Assembly (NCBI RefSeq): GCF_000348905.1
Contig: NZ_AOFT01000004.1
Location: forward strand, 1 to 64,000
Length of the DNA: 64,000 nucleotides
Direction: 5' to 3'
Source: Bhargavaea cecembensis DSE10
GTDB lineage: Bacteria > Bacillota > Bacilli > Bacillales_A > Planococcaceae
Part shown: in pieces, positions 54,032-62,706 of the stretch
Layout: every line of letters starts with the position of its first letter
Numbering within the stretch: position 1 is the stretch's first letter
Notes under the pieces: model-generated
Database searches by the model: none
What the model was told of the DNA's origin: nothing
The model's input: the letters and a program-made list of their open reading frames with translations, nothing else
Position numbers and translations under genes: made by a program

Positions 54032-55162
54032 TCAGCGGGCGGCCTCTGTCCCTTCGGCACGGAAGACTTCTTCCCCGACCGTGTACTTGTTCACTTTTTC
54101 AAGATCCGGCTCGTAGCCGATTCCATATCCGGAAGGAACGGTGATTTCACCGTCCACAGCCTCAACTGCGGGCGTGATGATGTCTTCTTCCCAGTATCGG
54201 TCGGATCCTGCCGTATCCCCCGGCAGCGTGAATCCGGGAAGCGTCGTCAGCGCGACATTGTGCCCGCGCCCGATACCCGCCTCCAGCATCCCGCCGCACC
54301 AGAGATCGATGCCTTTCCCGACACAGTAATCGTGAATCTTCTTCGCTTCGGTCAGACCGCCGACCCGCCCGATTTTCACATTAATGATCTTGCAGCTGCC
54401 GAGTTCGACCGCCTTGCGCGCATCTTCGAGTGAGTGGATGCTTTCATCCAGGCAGACCGGCGTCTCGAGCTCTTCCTGAAGCTTTGCATGATCGATAATG
54501 TCATCATGTGCAAGCGGCTGCTCGACCATCATGAGATCGAAGTCATCCAGCATCTTCAGAAGTTCGATATCCTCCAGCGTATAGGCGGAGTTGGCGTCCG
54601 CCATGAGCGGCACGTCCGGGAAGGCCTCTCTGACCGCCCGTAGAATTTCGATGTCTGCACCCGGCTTTATTTTCAGCTTCATGCGCTTGTACCCCTGTTC
54701 GATAAAGCCGCGGACCGTCTCAACCATCTTCTCCTTGCTGTCCTGGATGCCGATGGAGATGCCGACGTCGATCTTCTCCTTATCACCGCCAAGCGCTTCC
54801 GCAAGCGTCAGTTTGTTCCGTTTCGAATACAGATCCCAGACGGCGCCCTCTACCGCGGCTTTCGCCATATTGTTTCGGCGGATCGGAGCGAAAATTTCAT
54901 TGACCTCATCTGGATGGCTGATTTCCCTGCCGATCAGCAACGGAACGAGGATGTCGCGGATGACGTGTACGTTCGTCTCGACCGTTTCTTCCGCATACCA
55001 GGGATAGGAAAACGCGACCGACTCCCCCCAGCCGGAATTCCCTTCCTCGTCAATCGCCTCGATCAGGAGGAACGGCTTGTCCTGCATCGTCCCGAAACTC
55101 GTCGTAAATGGATGTTTCATGCGCATCTCCATGCGCCGCATTCGGATCTCTTTGATGATCAA
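54032..55162 (-). CDS. N-succinylamino acid racemase / o-succinylbenzoate synthase (enolase superfamily)
   Basis: Muconate-lactonising subgroup enzyme of 376 residues. Acid/base lysines Lys162 and Lys164 (KLKIKPG) and Lys263 (NVKIGRVGG), and metal ligands Asp189 (ADANSAY), Glu214 (VEQP) and Asp239 (LDES) agree with NSAR/OSBS enzymes. The start is TTG at 55162, 9 nt after GGGAG; the ATG at 55171 touches that site. Encoded beside a GNAT acyltransferase rather than men genes, it fits the irreversible D- to L-amino acid pathway known from Geobacillus: N-succinylation, racemisation, desuccinylation. OSBS activity for menaquinone remains possible. Confidence 0.88.
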   Translation of the reverse strand: MIIKEIRMRRMEMRMKHPFTTSFGTMQDKPFLLIEAIDEEGNSGWGESVAFSYPWYAEETVETNVHVIRDILVPLLIGREISHPDEVNEIFAPIRRNNMAKAAVEGAVWDLYSKRNKLTLAEALGGDKEKIDVGISIGIQDSKEKMVETVRGFIEQGYKRMKLKIKPGADIEILRAVREAFPDVPLMADANSAYTLEDIELLKMLDDFDLMMVEQPLAHDDIIDHAKLQEELETPVCLDESIHSLEDARKAVELGSCKIINVKIGRVGGLTEAKKIHDYCVGKGIDLWCGGMLEAGIGRGHNVALTTLPGFTLPGDTAGSDRYWEEDIITPAVEAVDGEITVPSGYGIGYEPDLEKVNKYTVGEEVFRAEGTEAAR

Positions 55163-55184
55163 ACTTCCCATCTCCCTTCCAGTG

Positions 55185-55985
55185 TTAAAGCCGGACATGC
55201 TCTTTTTTGAACAGCACGTATTCGTTCAGGCGGCCGTCCTTTCTCCTGACGTCGGCCAGCACGTAGCCGGTCCCGAATGCCTGTGTGAAGATCTTTCTCG
55301 TCTTCTCCCGCCAGTCGATGGCAAGCGCCATGTCTTCCTTCCTCATTGCCTGGAAGTCGGCGGGGACCGGAACGGTAAAAGCCTCTGAATCCGGCACATT
55401 GCCCGGCTGATCCAGGACAGGCTGTCCCGAGCCGCTGAACGACACTGTGTACGGCTGCGCCTCAGCCAATTCCGGCTGGCGGATACCGTCCGTCACGCGC
55501 TGGCTGCTGATCCACCAGTCCAGCCGGAAGCGGTCCGTCGGGAGCCCTGCGTTCAGCGGATCCTTCATCTCGCCATAACAGTTTTCCCAGTAGGTGCTGA
55601 CCACGCCGCCGAGCTTTCGGATATTGAGGTAGGCATTGCGGCTCTCGAGCGGGTCGAACGTCCATTGGATCCAGTCATAGCCGATTTCCCTCGCCATTTC
55701 CGCCTGGCGCCGCTTTAGCGCTGCTCCGAGTCCCGAGTGCCGGTATTCGGGCAAAAGCGCCAGCATATGCGAGCAGAGATACGGCTTCTGTCCATCAAAA
55801 CCGGCAAAACTGTATTGGAAGCCCACTGCCCGGTCACCGATGAAAGCACCGATCAGGAGACCGCCATTCTTCATCGCCGTCATGAACTGCTGGGGCGGCG
55901 TGGAACCTCCCCAGACGGCCCGCTCCAGCTCAGAGGCCTGGTGGACTTCCTCCTTTTCAAATGGCCGGATCACCGGCTGCTCCAT
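55185..55985 (-). CDS. GNAT-family N-acyltransferase (likely D-amino acid N-succinyltransferase)
   Basis: A protein of about 266 residues with an N-terminal GNAT fold; the acyl-CoA loop is in [17 protein letters not shown]. The family stretch [24 protein letters not shown] is typical of GNATs found beside NSAR/OSBS enzymes, which succinylate D-amino acids with succinyl-CoA. GGGAGG lies 7 nt before the ATG at 55985. The racemase gene follows 22 nt later. Confidence 0.85.
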   Translation of the reverse strand: MEQPVIRPFEKEEVHQASELERAVWGGSTPPQQFMTAMKNGGLLIGAFIGDRAVGFQYSFAGFDGQKPYLCSHMLALLPEYRHSGLGAALKRRQAEMAREIGYDWIQWTFDPLESRNAYLNIRKLGGVVSTYWENCYGEMKDPLNAGLPTDRFRLDWWISSQRVTDGIRQPELAEAQPYTVSFSGSGQPVLDQPGNVPDSEAFTVPVPADFQAMRKEDMALAIDWREKTRKIFTQAFGTGYVLADVRRKDGRLNEYVLFKKEHVRL

Positions 55986-56005
55986 GTCCATTCCTCCCCT
56001 GCGTT

Positions 56006-56854
56006 TCAGATGCCTTCTACATAGTAAAATCCGCTATCGATTTCCCGTGCCGCTTCCTGCCGCTTTTTCACTTCGGCAGGGTTCTTCACGCACAGCGCCG
56101 CTACAAGCGCATTCAGGAACGAAAAAAGAGGCGCAGCCTTGTCGACTGTCGAGGCCCCCGACTCGATGGAAAACAGGACATCGCAGGATGCAGATACCGG
56201 GGCGGACAGTGAATCGCTGATGCCGATCACAAAAGCCCCTTTCTTTTTCGCGAGGTCTGTGATTTCGAGTGTCTCTTTCAGATAGCGATGAAAGCTGAAG
56301 ACGATGACGACGGAGCGGCTGTCTGTCAGGGCCATCGAAAGGGCCGGATCCTCCGCCTGGGGATGCATGACATGCACACCGTCACGTACAAACCTGAGCA
56401 TCAGTGCCAGCCATGAGGCAGCAGGATAAGAAGCCCGGAGACCCAGCACGGATATGTTCTCGGCTGTGAGGATCTCTCTGACAGCCCTGTCCAGCTGAAC
56501 CGGGTCGATGCCTCTGGCCGTCTCGGCAATCGCACGCTGGTCGCGCTCCATGACCTTCTCAAAAATCCGGCTTTCCTCGCCGATCGTCAGCTTGTCATCC
56601 TGGTAATCCGAGAAGCTGCTTTCAGGCGTATACAGTTCTTCCCGGATCGCCTTCTGCAGCGCCGGGTAACCTGTGAATCCCATATTGTAACTGAAGCGGA
56701 TGACCGTCGACTCGCTTGTTCCGGTCCGTTCCCCAAGCTCGGAACCCGAACAGACCGCCACTTCATGAGGGCGTTCCATTACATACTCGGCCACTTTCCG
56801 CTGCCCCCTCGGCAGCTTCAGTATCTCCCGGTGGACCAATCCCTTCAACATCAT
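56006..56854 (-). CDS. RpiR/MurR-family transcriptional regulator
   Basis: A 282-residue regulator with an N-terminal RpiR helix-turn-helix (LGERTGTSESTVIRFSYNMGFTGYP) and a C-terminal SIS domain (about 125-260; ISVLGLRASYP, VIGISDS) that binds a phosphorylated sugar or related ligand. Two adjacent ATGs (56854, 56851) and a GTG at 56863 are possible starts. It is 20 nt upstream of the GNAT gene and is the first gene of the set, so it probably controls its own operon. Confidence 0.92.
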   Translation of the reverse strand: MMLKGLVHREILKLPRGQRKVAEYVMERPHEVAVCSGSELGERTGTSESTVIRFSYNMGFTGYPALQKAIREELYTPESSFSDYQDDKLTIGEESRIFEKVMERDQRAIAETARGIDPVQLDRAVREILTAENISVLGLRASYPAASWLALMLRFVRDGVHVMHPQAEDPALSMALTDSRSVVIVFSFHRYLKETLEITDLAKKKGAFVIGISDSLSAPVSASCDVLFSIESGASTVDKAAPLFSFLNALVAALCVKNPAEVKKRQEAAREIDSGFYYVEGI

Positions 56855-56958
56855 CCCGTACACCCCATTCGACTGTATGTAATCACCGCAACATCAAGAA
56901 GCCCGCAAGCGGGCGGGACAAAGTTGAGCCGGGCCTGCAATGGTTGCCCGAACTGCTT

Positions 56959-56974
56959 TGAAGGAATTCCTGCA
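56959..56974. promoter_or_regulatory. Candidate operator upstream of the RpiR gene
   Basis: TGAAGGAATTCCTGCA is a 16-bp inverted repeat with one mismatched pair, about 105 bp upstream of the regulator. Palindromes of this form are plausible RpiR targets, but no consensus is established here. Confidence 0.4.
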
Positions 56975-57114
56975 AAACTTTTCCATAATGAAGGAAACCC
57001 TTCAACCTGGTTTTACACTAACATGATTAAGAGAGTGACGCAATATATTTCTGAATATTACCTTTCCTTTATGTTGATAGAGGGATGGAGGAAATTCCAT
57101 AACCTAACCAAAAA

Positions 57115-57150
57115 ACGGACAGATCTGCATTTTATGCAGAACCTGTCCGT
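57115..57150 (-). terminator. Terminator of the ferredoxin-NADP reductase gene
   Basis: ACGGACAG pairs with CTGTCCGT, with an inner CTGCAT/ATGCAG stem, followed on the minus strand by TTTTTT. Confidence 0.85.
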
Positions 57151-57199
57151 GTTATTTCCGTTCCTCGCCGAAACGTGAACCCTTATGCGGCTGCGCCCC

Positions 57200-58264
57200 T
57201 TACCCCTCGGCTTTCACTCCATCCGCCAGCTGCCTGATGAGGGTACGGTTCCGCTCTTTAAATCGCTCGTTGTGCGAAGAGACCATGCCGCGGTCGTGGG
57301 CATCGGGCTCAACATAGGTTTTGGCGCGGTTGACAGCATTTACGGCATCCTGGAACGCACCAACGAGGAGGTTCACCTTGCCCGCATAAGACAGGCAGTC
57401 GCCTGCCGCAAAAATACCCGGGACAGAAGTTGCGGCATCCGCCCCACCCTGGAAGAAGTGGCCGTCCTTCCGGAGCGGTTCAGAACCGGCTCCGAACTCA
57501 AGCGCCGCATCCCGCTCGTAGCCATGGCTGACGACGACATCATCCACTTCGACACGGGTAAAGGCGCCCGTTTCCGTATCCTTCAGCTCCACCATCTCGA
57601 TCCGGGTTTTCGCTCCATCGGCAAGCAACCGGTGAATCGCCACATTCAGCAAGATGTCCGTGCCGCTCCGCTTCACTTTCTCCACCTGTGCCTCGTGCGC
57701 GCAGAAATTGTCCCTGCGGTGGACGAGAATCACTTTTGCCGCTATGCCGGACAGCTCGTCCGCCCAGTCGACCGCTGCGTCCCCTCCTCCCGAAATCAGA
57801 ACGGTTTTGCCCGTGAATGTCGCAAGGGACGGCATCGTATAGTGGAGATTGTCCATCTCCGCCACGGCGGCGCCCTGCAGGCGGAGCTTTTGCGGAGTGA
57901 CGATCCCGCCGCCGTTCGCCATGATGATGGCTTTGGACAGATGGACACGTCCAAGATGGTCCTGCGCTTCGAACAGCCCCTGACTGTTTTTACGGATCGC
58001 GATAATTTTCGTACTGGTCAGCACTTCCGGAGCGAATGTCTTCCCCTGTTCGATCAGCTGCCGGCGGAACGTCTCTCCCTGCAGCGGCGGCTGGCCGCCC
58101 GCGTCCCAGATCATCTTCTCCCGGAACAGACACACCTTCCCGCCAAGTTCTTCCCTCGCTTCGATCAGCCTCGCGTCCATGCCGCGGAGCCCGCTGTAAA
58201 ATGCCGAATAAAGCCCTGCCGGCCCCCCGCCGATAATCGTCACATCCCGGATCAGTTCTGCCAT
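57200..58264 (-). CDS. Ferredoxin/flavodoxin--NADP+ reductase, YumC/YcgT type
   Basis: Thioredoxin reductase-like ferredoxin-NADP reductase of 354 residues. FAD site GGGPAGLYSAFYSGLRG, NADPH site ISGGGDAAVDWA and the C-terminal FAD motif GIFAAGDC are present. The CxxC disulfide of true thioredoxin reductases is missing, and a C-terminal extension follows, as in YumC. It is divergent from a siderophore uptake operon across tandem Fur boxes, suggesting iron-regulated expression and a role in reducing ferredoxin or ferric siderophore, as proposed for YcgT. Confidence 0.9.
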   Translation of the reverse strand: MAELIRDVTIIGGGPAGLYSAFYSGLRGMDARLIEAREELGGKVCLFREKMIWDAGGQPPLQGETFRRQLIEQGKTFAPEVLTSTKIIAIRKNSQGLFEAQDHLGRVHLSKAIIMANGGGIVTPQKLRLQGAAVAEMDNLHYTMPSLATFTGKTVLISGGGDAAVDWADELSGIAAKVILVHRRDNFCAHEAQVEKVKRSGTDILLNVAIHRLLADGAKTRIEMVELKDTETGAFTRVEVDDVVVSHGYERDAALEFGAGSEPLRKDGHFFQGGADAATSVPGIFAAGDCLSYAGKVNLLVGAFQDAVNAVNRAKTYVEPDAHDRGMVSSHNERFKERNRTLIRQLADGVKAEG

Positions 58265-58298
58265 GTCAATTTCCTCCCTCTCCTGCTTCAGAAAACAG

Positions 58299-58327
58299 TT
58301 GACACCTTCATGCTTTGGCTATATCAT
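58299..58327 (+). promoter_or_regulatory. Sigma-A promoter of the ferric siderophore ABC operon
   Basis: A perfect TTGACA and TATCAT are 17 bp apart. The predicted transcription start falls at the edge of the first Fur box. Confidence 0.75.
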
Positions 58328-58334
58328 CTGAAAT

Positions 58335-58365
58335 TGAAAATCATTCTCAACGATAATCATTTTCA
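58335..58365. promoter_or_regulatory. Tandem Fur boxes
   Basis: Two adjacent 7-1-7 motifs, TGAAAATCATTCTCA (58335-58349) and CGATAATCATTTTCA (58351-58365), each match the Fur consensus at 13 of 15 positions by my count. They lie between the divergent ferredoxin reductase and siderophore operons and would repress both in iron-replete cells. Confidence 0.88.
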
Positions 58366-58410
58366 TTGAGAATAACATGTCCCACTCCAAAAAGAAAGGA
58401 GAAACCCAAT

Positions 58411-59193
58411 ATGCAACTGCTCGCCGAACAGATCCAAGTCGGCTACGGAGAAACCCCCATTGTCCATGGGATGGACATTTCGTTTCCCCAAGGCAAAATT
58501 ACGACCATCATCGGCTCGAACGGATGCGGGAAATCAACGCTACTGAAAGCGATCACCCGCATCATCCCCCATCAGGGCGGTGCCGTCCTGCTTGACGGCG
58601 CCAACATCCGGTCGATGGATACAAAAGCACTGGCGAGGGAAATGGCCATCCTTCCCCAGACGCAGGACAGCGCCAACGGCCTCCTGGTAGGAGAACTCGT
58701 CGCCTACGGCCGGTTCCCTTACCAGAAGGGATTTGGACGGCTGAGCGCCGAAGACCGCCGCATGGTCGACTGGGCGCTGGAGGCGACCCGCATGGACGAA
58801 TTCCGTAACCGGCCGGTGGATGCCCTGTCCGGCGGGCAGCGGCAGCGGGCCTGGATCGCGATGGCCCTTGCACAGGACACCGGGATCATTTTCCTGGATG
58901 AACCGACCACCTACCTGGACATGGCCCACCAGCTCGAAGTCCTGGAACTTCTCCGGAAGCTGAACCGGGAAGAAGGCCGGACGATCGTCATGGTGCTCCA
59001 TGACCTCAACCAGGCCGCTCGTTTCTCCGATCATCTCATCGCCCTTTCGTCGGGACGCCTCATCAAGAGCGGACCGCCGGAAGAAGTGCTCGTCCCTGAC
59101 GTGCTGAAAGACGTGTTCCGCATTGATGCGGTCATCGGAAAGGACCCGAGGACCGGGACCCCCTTCTGCATGACCTATGATCTGATCAAATAA
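58411..59193 (+). CDS. Ferric siderophore ABC transporter ATP-binding protein (FecE type)
   Basis: A 260-residue ATPase with Walker A (GSNGCGKSTLL), signature LSGGQRQRAWIAMAL, Walker B (IIFLDEPTTYLD) and switch His (VLHDLNQA), the pattern of FepC/FecE/FhuC proteins. AGAAAGGAG precedes the ATG at 58411; the earlier start at 58366 lies at the edge of the Fur boxes and is not used. It is the first gene of the iron uptake operon. Confidence 0.94.
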   Translation: MQLLAEQIQVGYGETPIVHGMDISFPQGKITTIIGSNGCGKSTLLKAITRIIPHQGGAVLLDGANIRSMDTKALAREMAILPQTQDSANGLLVGELVAYGRFPYQKGFGRLSAEDRRMVDWALEATRMDEFRNRPVDALSGGQRQRAWIAMALAQDTGIIFLDEPTTYLDMAHQLEVLELLRKLNREEGRTIVMVLHDLNQAARFSDHLIALSSGRLIKSGPPEEVLVPDVLKDVFRIDAVIGKDPRTGTPFCMTYDLIK

Positions 59194-59219
59194 ATGACCT
59201 TATCCAAAGGAGAATCCAT

Positions 59220-60149
59220 ATGAACAAGAAACTGCTCCTGATCCTTACCCTGCTCATGACTCTTACACTTGCCGCATGCGCGTCCGGCTCCGCCGATGAC
59301 AGCAAGGGAGAATCAGAAGACAATGCTTCCTCTGACACCATCGTCTACGAATCCGAAACCGGGCCTGTCGAAGTGCCTGCAGATCCTCAGCGTGTTGTTG
59401 TGCTGTCTTCCTACGCGGGTGACCTGATCAAACTGGATGTGCCGATTGTCGGCGTAGACTCCTGGTCCGCCGCCAACCCGAGCTTTGACGAAGCGCTGAA
59501 AGACGCCGAAGTCGTCTCCAATGAAGACATCGAGAAAATCATCGAACTGGAGCCGGATCTCATCATCGGCCTGAACAACATCCAGAACGCAGAAAAGCTG
59601 GAGAAAATCGCGCCGACCGTCCTCTTTACCTACGGCAAGAATGACTACCTCCAGCAGCACATCGAAATCGCCAAAGTCGTCAACAAAGAAAAGGAAGCCA
59701 CCGAGTGGGTGGAAGACTTCAAGAAGCGCGCCGAGGACCTTGGCACGCGCATCAAGGAAAAGATCGGCGAAGACGCCACAGTCACCGTCGCGGAAAACTT
59801 TGAGAAGCAGCTGTACCTGTTCGGTGACAACTGGGGCCGCGGCACTGAAATCCTCTACCAGGCAATGGGCCTGAAGATGCCGAAGCAGGTCGAGGATGTA
59901 GCACTGGAGCCGGGTTACTTTGCCATCTCCCAGGAAGTGCTTGGTGATTACACGGGTGATTACCTGGTATTGAGCCTGACAGAAGAGCAGGATACCTCGT
60001 TCATGGACGCAGCCTGGTTCAAGGAGATTCCGGCTGTGAAAAACGGCAACCTGATCGTGGCTGATGCGCGGACTGCCTATTTCAATGACGCGATGACGCT
60101 TGATGACCAACTGGACTTTTTTGAACAGGAATTTCTCGGAAACGAATAA
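59220..60149 (+). CDS. Ferric siderophore-binding lipoprotein (FecB/FhuD type)
   Basis: A 309-residue class III receptor with a signal ending LAACASG and a Peripla_BP_2 domain (VEVPADPQRVVVLS near the start). It delivers a ferric siderophore to the permease pair. The siderophore type cannot be told. A hairpin follows before the permease genes, typical when the receptor must be made in excess. Confidence 0.93.
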   Translation: MNKKLLLILTLLMTLTLAACASGSADDSKGESEDNASSDTIVYESETGPVEVPADPQRVVVLSSYAGDLIKLDVPIVGVDSWSAANPSFDEALKDAEVVSNEDIEKIIELEPDLIIGLNNIQNAEKLEKIAPTVLFTYGKNDYLQQHIEIAKVVNKEKEATEWVEDFKKRAEDLGTRIKEKIGEDATVTVAENFEKQLYLFGDNWGRGTEILYQAMGLKMPKQVEDVALEPGYFAISQEVLGDYTGDYLVLSLTEEQDTSFMDAAWFKEIPAVKNGNLIVADARTAYFNDAMTLDDQLDFFEQEFLGNE

Positions 60150-60155
60150 CAGCAG

Positions 60156-60185
60156 AAAAGCGGTCCAGCTCTGCGGACCGCTTTT
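60156..60185 (+). terminator. Intra-operon hairpin/attenuator after the receptor gene
   Basis: AAAAGCGGTCC pairs with GGACCGCTTTT across an 8-nt loop, ending in four T. Partial read-through would give more receptor than permease. Confidence 0.75.
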
Positions 60186-60214
60186 CCGCTGATATGAGGA
60201 AAGTGACTGACGAT

Positions 60215-61213
60215 ATGACCACCAAACGACTTTTTCCATTTCCGATACAGCTCGCGCTCGGCATCCTGCTTGTGGCCGCATCCTTTGTTGCGGCACTGAC
60301 ACTCGGAGCCGCGGATACCGGCATCCGCGATGTCTGGCAGGCGGTGTTCTCGGCGACCGGCGATCATGCCGCTATTCTCCGCGAACTGCGAATTCCGCGC
60401 GTGGTGGCAGCCATCTTTACCGGAGCGGCACTTGGCGTTGCGGGCGCCATCATGCAGGGCGTGACCCGCAACCCGCTCGCCGACCCCGGCCTTCTCGGGC
60501 TTACCTCCGGAGCAAATGCCGCACTCGCCCTTTCGCTGGCACTGATCCCGGGCATCCCCTACCTCGGCATCCTCGCCGCCTGCTTTATCGGTGCGGCTGC
60601 GGGCATGATCCTCGTATTCGGCATCGGGGCCTCCAGCCGCGGGGGCATGTCTGCGATGCGGCTCGTCGTCGCGGGCGCCGCGGTCTCGGCTTTCCTGCAG
60701 GCGGTCGCGGACGGGACGGGGATCGTCTTCCAGATTTCCAAGGACGTCTCGCTCTGGACCGCGGGCGGCCTCATGGGCACGACCCCAAAGGCGCTCATCA
60801 TCATCCCGTTTATCGCGATCGGACTCGTCGGCGCCATTGCCGTCAGCAGGCAGCTGACCATCCTCAGTCTGCAGGAAGACGTGGCGGCCGGCCTTGGCCA
60901 GCGGGTGTTCCTGATGAAGGCGATCATGATGGGCATCACCGCCCTTCTCGCAGGTGCGGCGGTCGCCCTTGTCGGCAACCTGGCGTTTGTCGGCCTCATC
61001 ATTCCGCATATCGTGCGGACTTTCAGCGGATCGGACTATACGCGGATCATCCCGATGAGCGCCCTTCTAGGTGCGGCGTTCATGGTGCTGGCCGATCTGG
61101 CGGGCCGGACCCTGAATGCGCCGTTCGAGACGCCGGTCGTCGCCATTACGGCGCTGATCGGACTGCCGTTCTTCCTGATGATTGTCCGGAAAGGGGGGCT
61201 CCGGGATGCATGA
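60215..61213 (+). CDS. Ferric siderophore ABC transporter permease (FecCD family) 1
   Basis: A FecCD permease of about 332 residues with around ten helices; family motifs include RIPRVVAAIFTGAALGVAGA, MQGVTRNPLADPGLLG and FVGLIIPHIVR. The ATG at 60215 is chosen because GAGGAAAG lies upstream, though spacing is long; the frame opens at 60194. It overlaps the second permease by 8 nt. Confidence 0.94.
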   Translation: MTTKRLFPFPIQLALGILLVAASFVAALTLGAADTGIRDVWQAVFSATGDHAAILRELRIPRVVAAIFTGAALGVAGAIMQGVTRNPLADPGLLGLTSGANAALALSLALIPGIPYLGILAACFIGAAAGMILVFGIGASSRGGMSAMRLVVAGAAVSAFLQAVADGTGIVFQISKDVSLWTAGGLMGTTPKALIIIPFIAIGLVGAIAVSRQLTILSLQEDVAAGLGQRVFLMKAIMMGITALLAGAAVALVGNLAFVGLIIPHIVRTFSGSDYTRIIPMSALLGAAFMVLADLAGRTLNAPFETPVVAITALIGLPFFLMIVRKGGLRDA

Positions 61214-62210
61214 ATCAAAACAGCGCCGGCCGCTCCGCAGGACACTGATCTTGGCGGGACTGCTCGCTGTCGTTCTCATCGCCGCCCTGTCGGCAGGTGC
61301 CTCCGGCGTGACGGTCAACCGGCTCATCCCCGTCCTCACCGGCAACGGTACATTCAAGGAATCGTTCATCCTGCTTGAAATAAGGCTGCCGAGGCTAACT
61401 GTGCTCGTGCTGGCAGGGGTGGCGCTGGCCGTGTCCGGATCAATCCTGCAGACGGTCACAAGGAATGACCTGGCGGACCCGGGAATCATCGGGATCCATT
61501 CCGGGGCAGGATTCGCCATTACCGTGTTTTATCTGTTTGCCGGGGGCAACATCCCGTATTACGCCTATCTGCTTCCTGCGGTGGGATTTGCCGGAGCCAT
61601 CGTGACAGCCGGGCTGATCTACTTGTTCTCGACCGAAAAGGGACGCGGACTCCGCCCTATGCGCCTTCTTCTTGTCGGGATCGGGTTTGCATCCGCCCTA
61701 TCCGGCGGCATGATGCTCCTCATTTCCGGCGCCGAACGCCAGGAAGCTGCCTTTGTCGCGGAATGGCTCGCCGGAAGCGTCTGGGGCGCCGACTGGCCGT
61801 TCGCACTTGCACTCCTGCCTTGGGTCATCCTGCTCGTCCCGTTTGTCCTGTACCGGTCGAATACGCTCAATATCCTGGCGCTCAGCGAACCGTCGGCGAT
61901 CGGGCTCGGCCTGAAACTGTCGCGGAGCCTCATGATCCTGATCGCGATTGCCGTCGCACTTGCCGCGGCCGCCGTCTCCGTCATAGGCTACATCGCCTTT
62001 ATCGGCCTGATGGCCCCTCATATCGCCCGGGCCATCGCCGGACCGCGCCACCAGCACTACCTTCCTGCGGCCATGCTGATCGGCGCAGGGCTCCTTATTG
62101 CGGCAGATACGATCGGCCACTCGCTCCCGGACTTCACCGTCCCGGCAGGCATCATCGCCGCCCTCATCGGCGCACCGTACTTCCTTTATCTCATGAAGAG
62201 GAGCGGTTGA
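61206..62210 (+). CDS. Ferric siderophore ABC transporter permease (FecCD family) 2
   Basis: Second FecCD permease of about 334 residues with RLPRLTVLVLAGVALAVSGS, LQTVTRNDLADPGIIG and FIGLMAPHIAR. The ATG at 61206 follows GGGGGG by 7 nt and overlaps the previous gene. With permease 1 it forms the heterodimeric channel. Repeat array C begins 6 nt after its stop. Confidence 0.94.
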   Translation: MHESKQRRPLRRTLILAGLLAVVLIAALSAGASGVTVNRLIPVLTGNGTFKESFILLEIRLPRLTVLVLAGVALAVSGSILQTVTRNDLADPGIIGIHSGAGFAITVFYLFAGGNIPYYAYLLPAVGFAGAIVTAGLIYLFSTEKGRGLRPMRLLLVGIGFASALSGGMMLLISGAERQEAAFVAEWLAGSVWGADWPFALALLPWVILLVPFVLYRSNTLNILALSEPSAIGLGLKLSRSLMILIAIAVALAAAAVSVIGYIAFIGLMAPHIARAIAGPRHQHYLPAAMLIGAGLLIAADTIGHSLPDFTVPAGIIAALIGAPYFLYLMKRSG

Positions 62211-62215
62211 ATCCG

Positions 62216-62320
62216 AAAACGTTGATGATCTTGGATGAGACGTTGACGAAGTTTACTGAGACGTTGATTATGTTCATTGAGACGTTGACGATCTTTATTG
62301 AAACGTTGATAATCCTCCCA
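62216..62320. repeat. 21-bp direct repeat array, five units (array C)
   Basis: Units start at 62216, 62237, 62258, 62279 and 62300 without spacers. The core is GARACGTTGAY, followed by a T-rich half (ATGTTCATT, ATCTTTATT). Unit 1 has AAAACGTTGAT; the last unit decays after its core. Consensus, orientation and unit number equal array B, about 25.4 kb away. A terminator follows directly, then a convergent gene. Confidence 0.92.
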
Positions 62321-62328
62321 CGCATAAT

Positions 62329-62361
62329 AAAACCAGCAGCCGTCCGCCGGCTGCTGGTTTT
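62329..62361. terminator. Bidirectional terminator after array C
   Basis: AAAACCAGCAGCCG pairs perfectly with CGGCTGCTGGTTTT across a 5-nt loop. It ends 5 nt before the convergent YciI stop. Confidence 0.9.
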
Positions 62362-62366
62362 CTGGT

Positions 62367-62630
62367 TCACGCGAAGCTCGCGATCCATTCTTTGATTTCG
62401 ATTCCACGTGCGCCTTTTTCGACGTACGGGTCTTGCTTGGCAATTTCCTCAGCCGCTTCAAGCGACTCGGCCTCGTAGATCACCATGCCGCCGGAACCGT
62501 CGGCAAAGCGGCCCTTCGCTTTTACATTGCCCTTTTCGATCTGTTCGTCCAGAAACGCCAGATGATCCGGACGGAGGGTTTGACTCAGTTCCTCATCCTT
62601 CATCGGCAGATACACCACAAAGTAAGACAT
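62367..62630 (-). CDS. YciI-family protein
   Basis: An 87-residue ferredoxin-like fold protein of the YciI/DUF1428-type family. Visible: MSYFVVYLPMK, the conserved His-Leu (RPDHLAFLDE) and the DPYVEKG stretch of the active-site-like pocket. Its function is uncertain; relatives bind small metabolites or act as chlorite dismutase-like or hydrolase-like accessory proteins. GGGGG lies 7 nt before the ATG at 62630. Confidence 0.85.
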   Translation of the reverse strand: MSYFVVYLPMKDEELSQTLRPDHLAFLDEQIEKGNVKAKGRFADGSGGMVIYEAESLEAAEEIAKQDPYVEKGARGIEIKEWIASFA

Positions 62631-62706
62631 CCCGTTTCCCCCATTTCCACTAGTTGTCCATATCATTATATCGATTTATGGACACGGGGGAAATGGGGAC
62701 GGCGGA

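Larger units (their letters stand above)
56855..57199. other. Intergenic region between the RpiR and ferredoxin reductase genes
   Basis: It holds the candidate RpiR operator, a small GC hairpin near 56899-56912 (GCCCGC/GCGGGC) and the terminator of the reductase gene. No gene is credible. Confidence 0.65.

Noticed and set aside
57185-58369. 394-codon plus-strand ORF over the ferredoxin reductase gene
   Set aside because: Antisense shadow of a gene with clear FAD and NADPH motifs; it has no domain signature and extends across the Fur boxes.
62186-62461. Minus-strand peptide with NVSxxIVNVS repeats over array C
   Set aside because: Same explanation as array B; it has no ribosome binding site and overlaps the YciI gene and the terminator.
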